Shown one piece after another: positions 23,567 through 23,827 of a DNA stretch of 23,827 nt. Position numbers and translations under genes: made by a program. This DNA comes from VGWB01 sp964480945 (GTDB lineage: Bacteria; Bacteroidota; Ignavibacteria; UBA10030). Under the pieces are notes generated by a model, which was not told where the DNA came from, did no database searches, and saw only the letters and a list, made by a program, of their open reading frames with translations. Position 1 is the first letter of the stretch; each line of letters opens with the position of its first letter. The stretch lies in contig CAYZRX010000062.1 in the NCBI GenBank assembly GCA_964480945.1, forward strand, positions 1-23,827. The letters run 5' to 3'.

Positions 23567-23827
23567 GGTTTAGGAAAGCTGGCTGCTCACGGTGCTCGTA
23601 TCCAGCGGCTGCTCTGGGCCAGCACCAAGAACCCGGACTACAGTGACGTGAAATACGTCGAGGCCCTCATCGGACCGGACACGGTCAACACGGCCCCGCC
23701 GGAAACCCTTGATGCCTACCGCGACCACGGAGAGCCGAAAGCCCGGCTCGAACACGATGTCAAGGGAGCCCGCCGGGTGTTGGAGCGACTGCCGGAACTG
23801 GGCATCAGCATCGACAATGTGACGCGG
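23567..23827 (+). pseudogene. transaldolase internal fragment, 5' end missing, runs off the window
   Basis: In the frame of CTG 23579 the sequence reads KLAAHGARIQRLLWASTKNP, YSDVKYVEALIGPDTVNTAP and PETLDAYRDHG, a clear match to the C-terminal half of transaldolase (pattern G...QR.LWAST..K.P.Y.D, then YV..L.GP.TVNT.P..TL.A..DHG). Transaldolase exchanges dihydroxyacetone units in the pentose phosphate pathway. The N-terminal half with its catalytic Lys is absent; the piece is joined out of frame to the hydrolase start. Base composition here is visibly more GC-rich than the genes to its left. The frame is still open at the window end. Confidence 0.8.

Overview
The window reads as bacterial DNA from the Bacteroidota/Ignavibacteriota side of the tree. 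This placement is inferred from gene content: a lipoprotein form of the Omp85 protein TamA (TamL) next to TamB, secreted proteins ending in Phe, an MlaE-MlaF-MlaD set with an extended MlaD, and small basic or membrane proteins of a kind common in that group. All intact genes are on the + strand. The first and last coding stretches are cut by the window edges and there is a run of exactly 100 N, so this is probably a metagenome scaffold.

Layout: 2-931 is the end of an AsmA-like protein. 1142-2386 is a secreted metallophosphoesterase-fold protein with a worn active site. 2914-4413 is an RNase II/R-type exoribonuclease. 4554-5762 is a secreted or outer-membrane protein of unknown role. 5956-7309 is a stress-flavoured group: GrpE, a 57-residue membrane protein and a YtxH-like protein. 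7635-14934 is a TamB-TamL pair for outer-membrane assembly. 15496-16419 is a CbpA-type DnaJ co-chaperone. 16765-17109 holds two very small genes. 17106-20749 is a pair of overlapping sensor kinases (PAS...HisKA-HATPase-REC, then REC-HisKA-HATPase). 20759-23429 is a phospholipid-transport set (MlaE permease, MlaF ATPase, MlaD substrate-binding protein), starting 9 bases after the second kinase.

Working together: much of the window concerns the cell envelope. TamB spans the periplasm to the outer-membrane TamL, the Mla set moves lipids between membranes, and two predicted surface proteins lie upstream. The two kinases are close enough to the Mla genes to share a transcript, although neither carries a DNA-binding output domain.

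The least expected signal is in the gaps between genes. Reading them in frame shows pieces of lost genes: the last ~35 residues of a CurA-type NADP-dependent oxidoreductase before grpE, an MlaE-like permease fragment after tamL, the last ~30 residues of a second GrpE before cbpA, and the last ~60-70 residues of a MarC-family protein after cbpA. At the right edge an alpha/beta-hydrolase start is joined out of frame to a transaldolase interior. The GrpE fragment and the intact grpE form an 84-bp direct repeat (77 of 84 identical) around about 9 kb that includes tamB-tamL. A short palindrome family (CGAAGGG-type arms) recurs three times between genes. I found no convincing new multi-gene system. 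The better leads are the gene-end fossils, the collapsed PAS repeat at the N gap, the kinase-Mla linkage, the repeated MlaD tail and the degenerate phosphoesterase.
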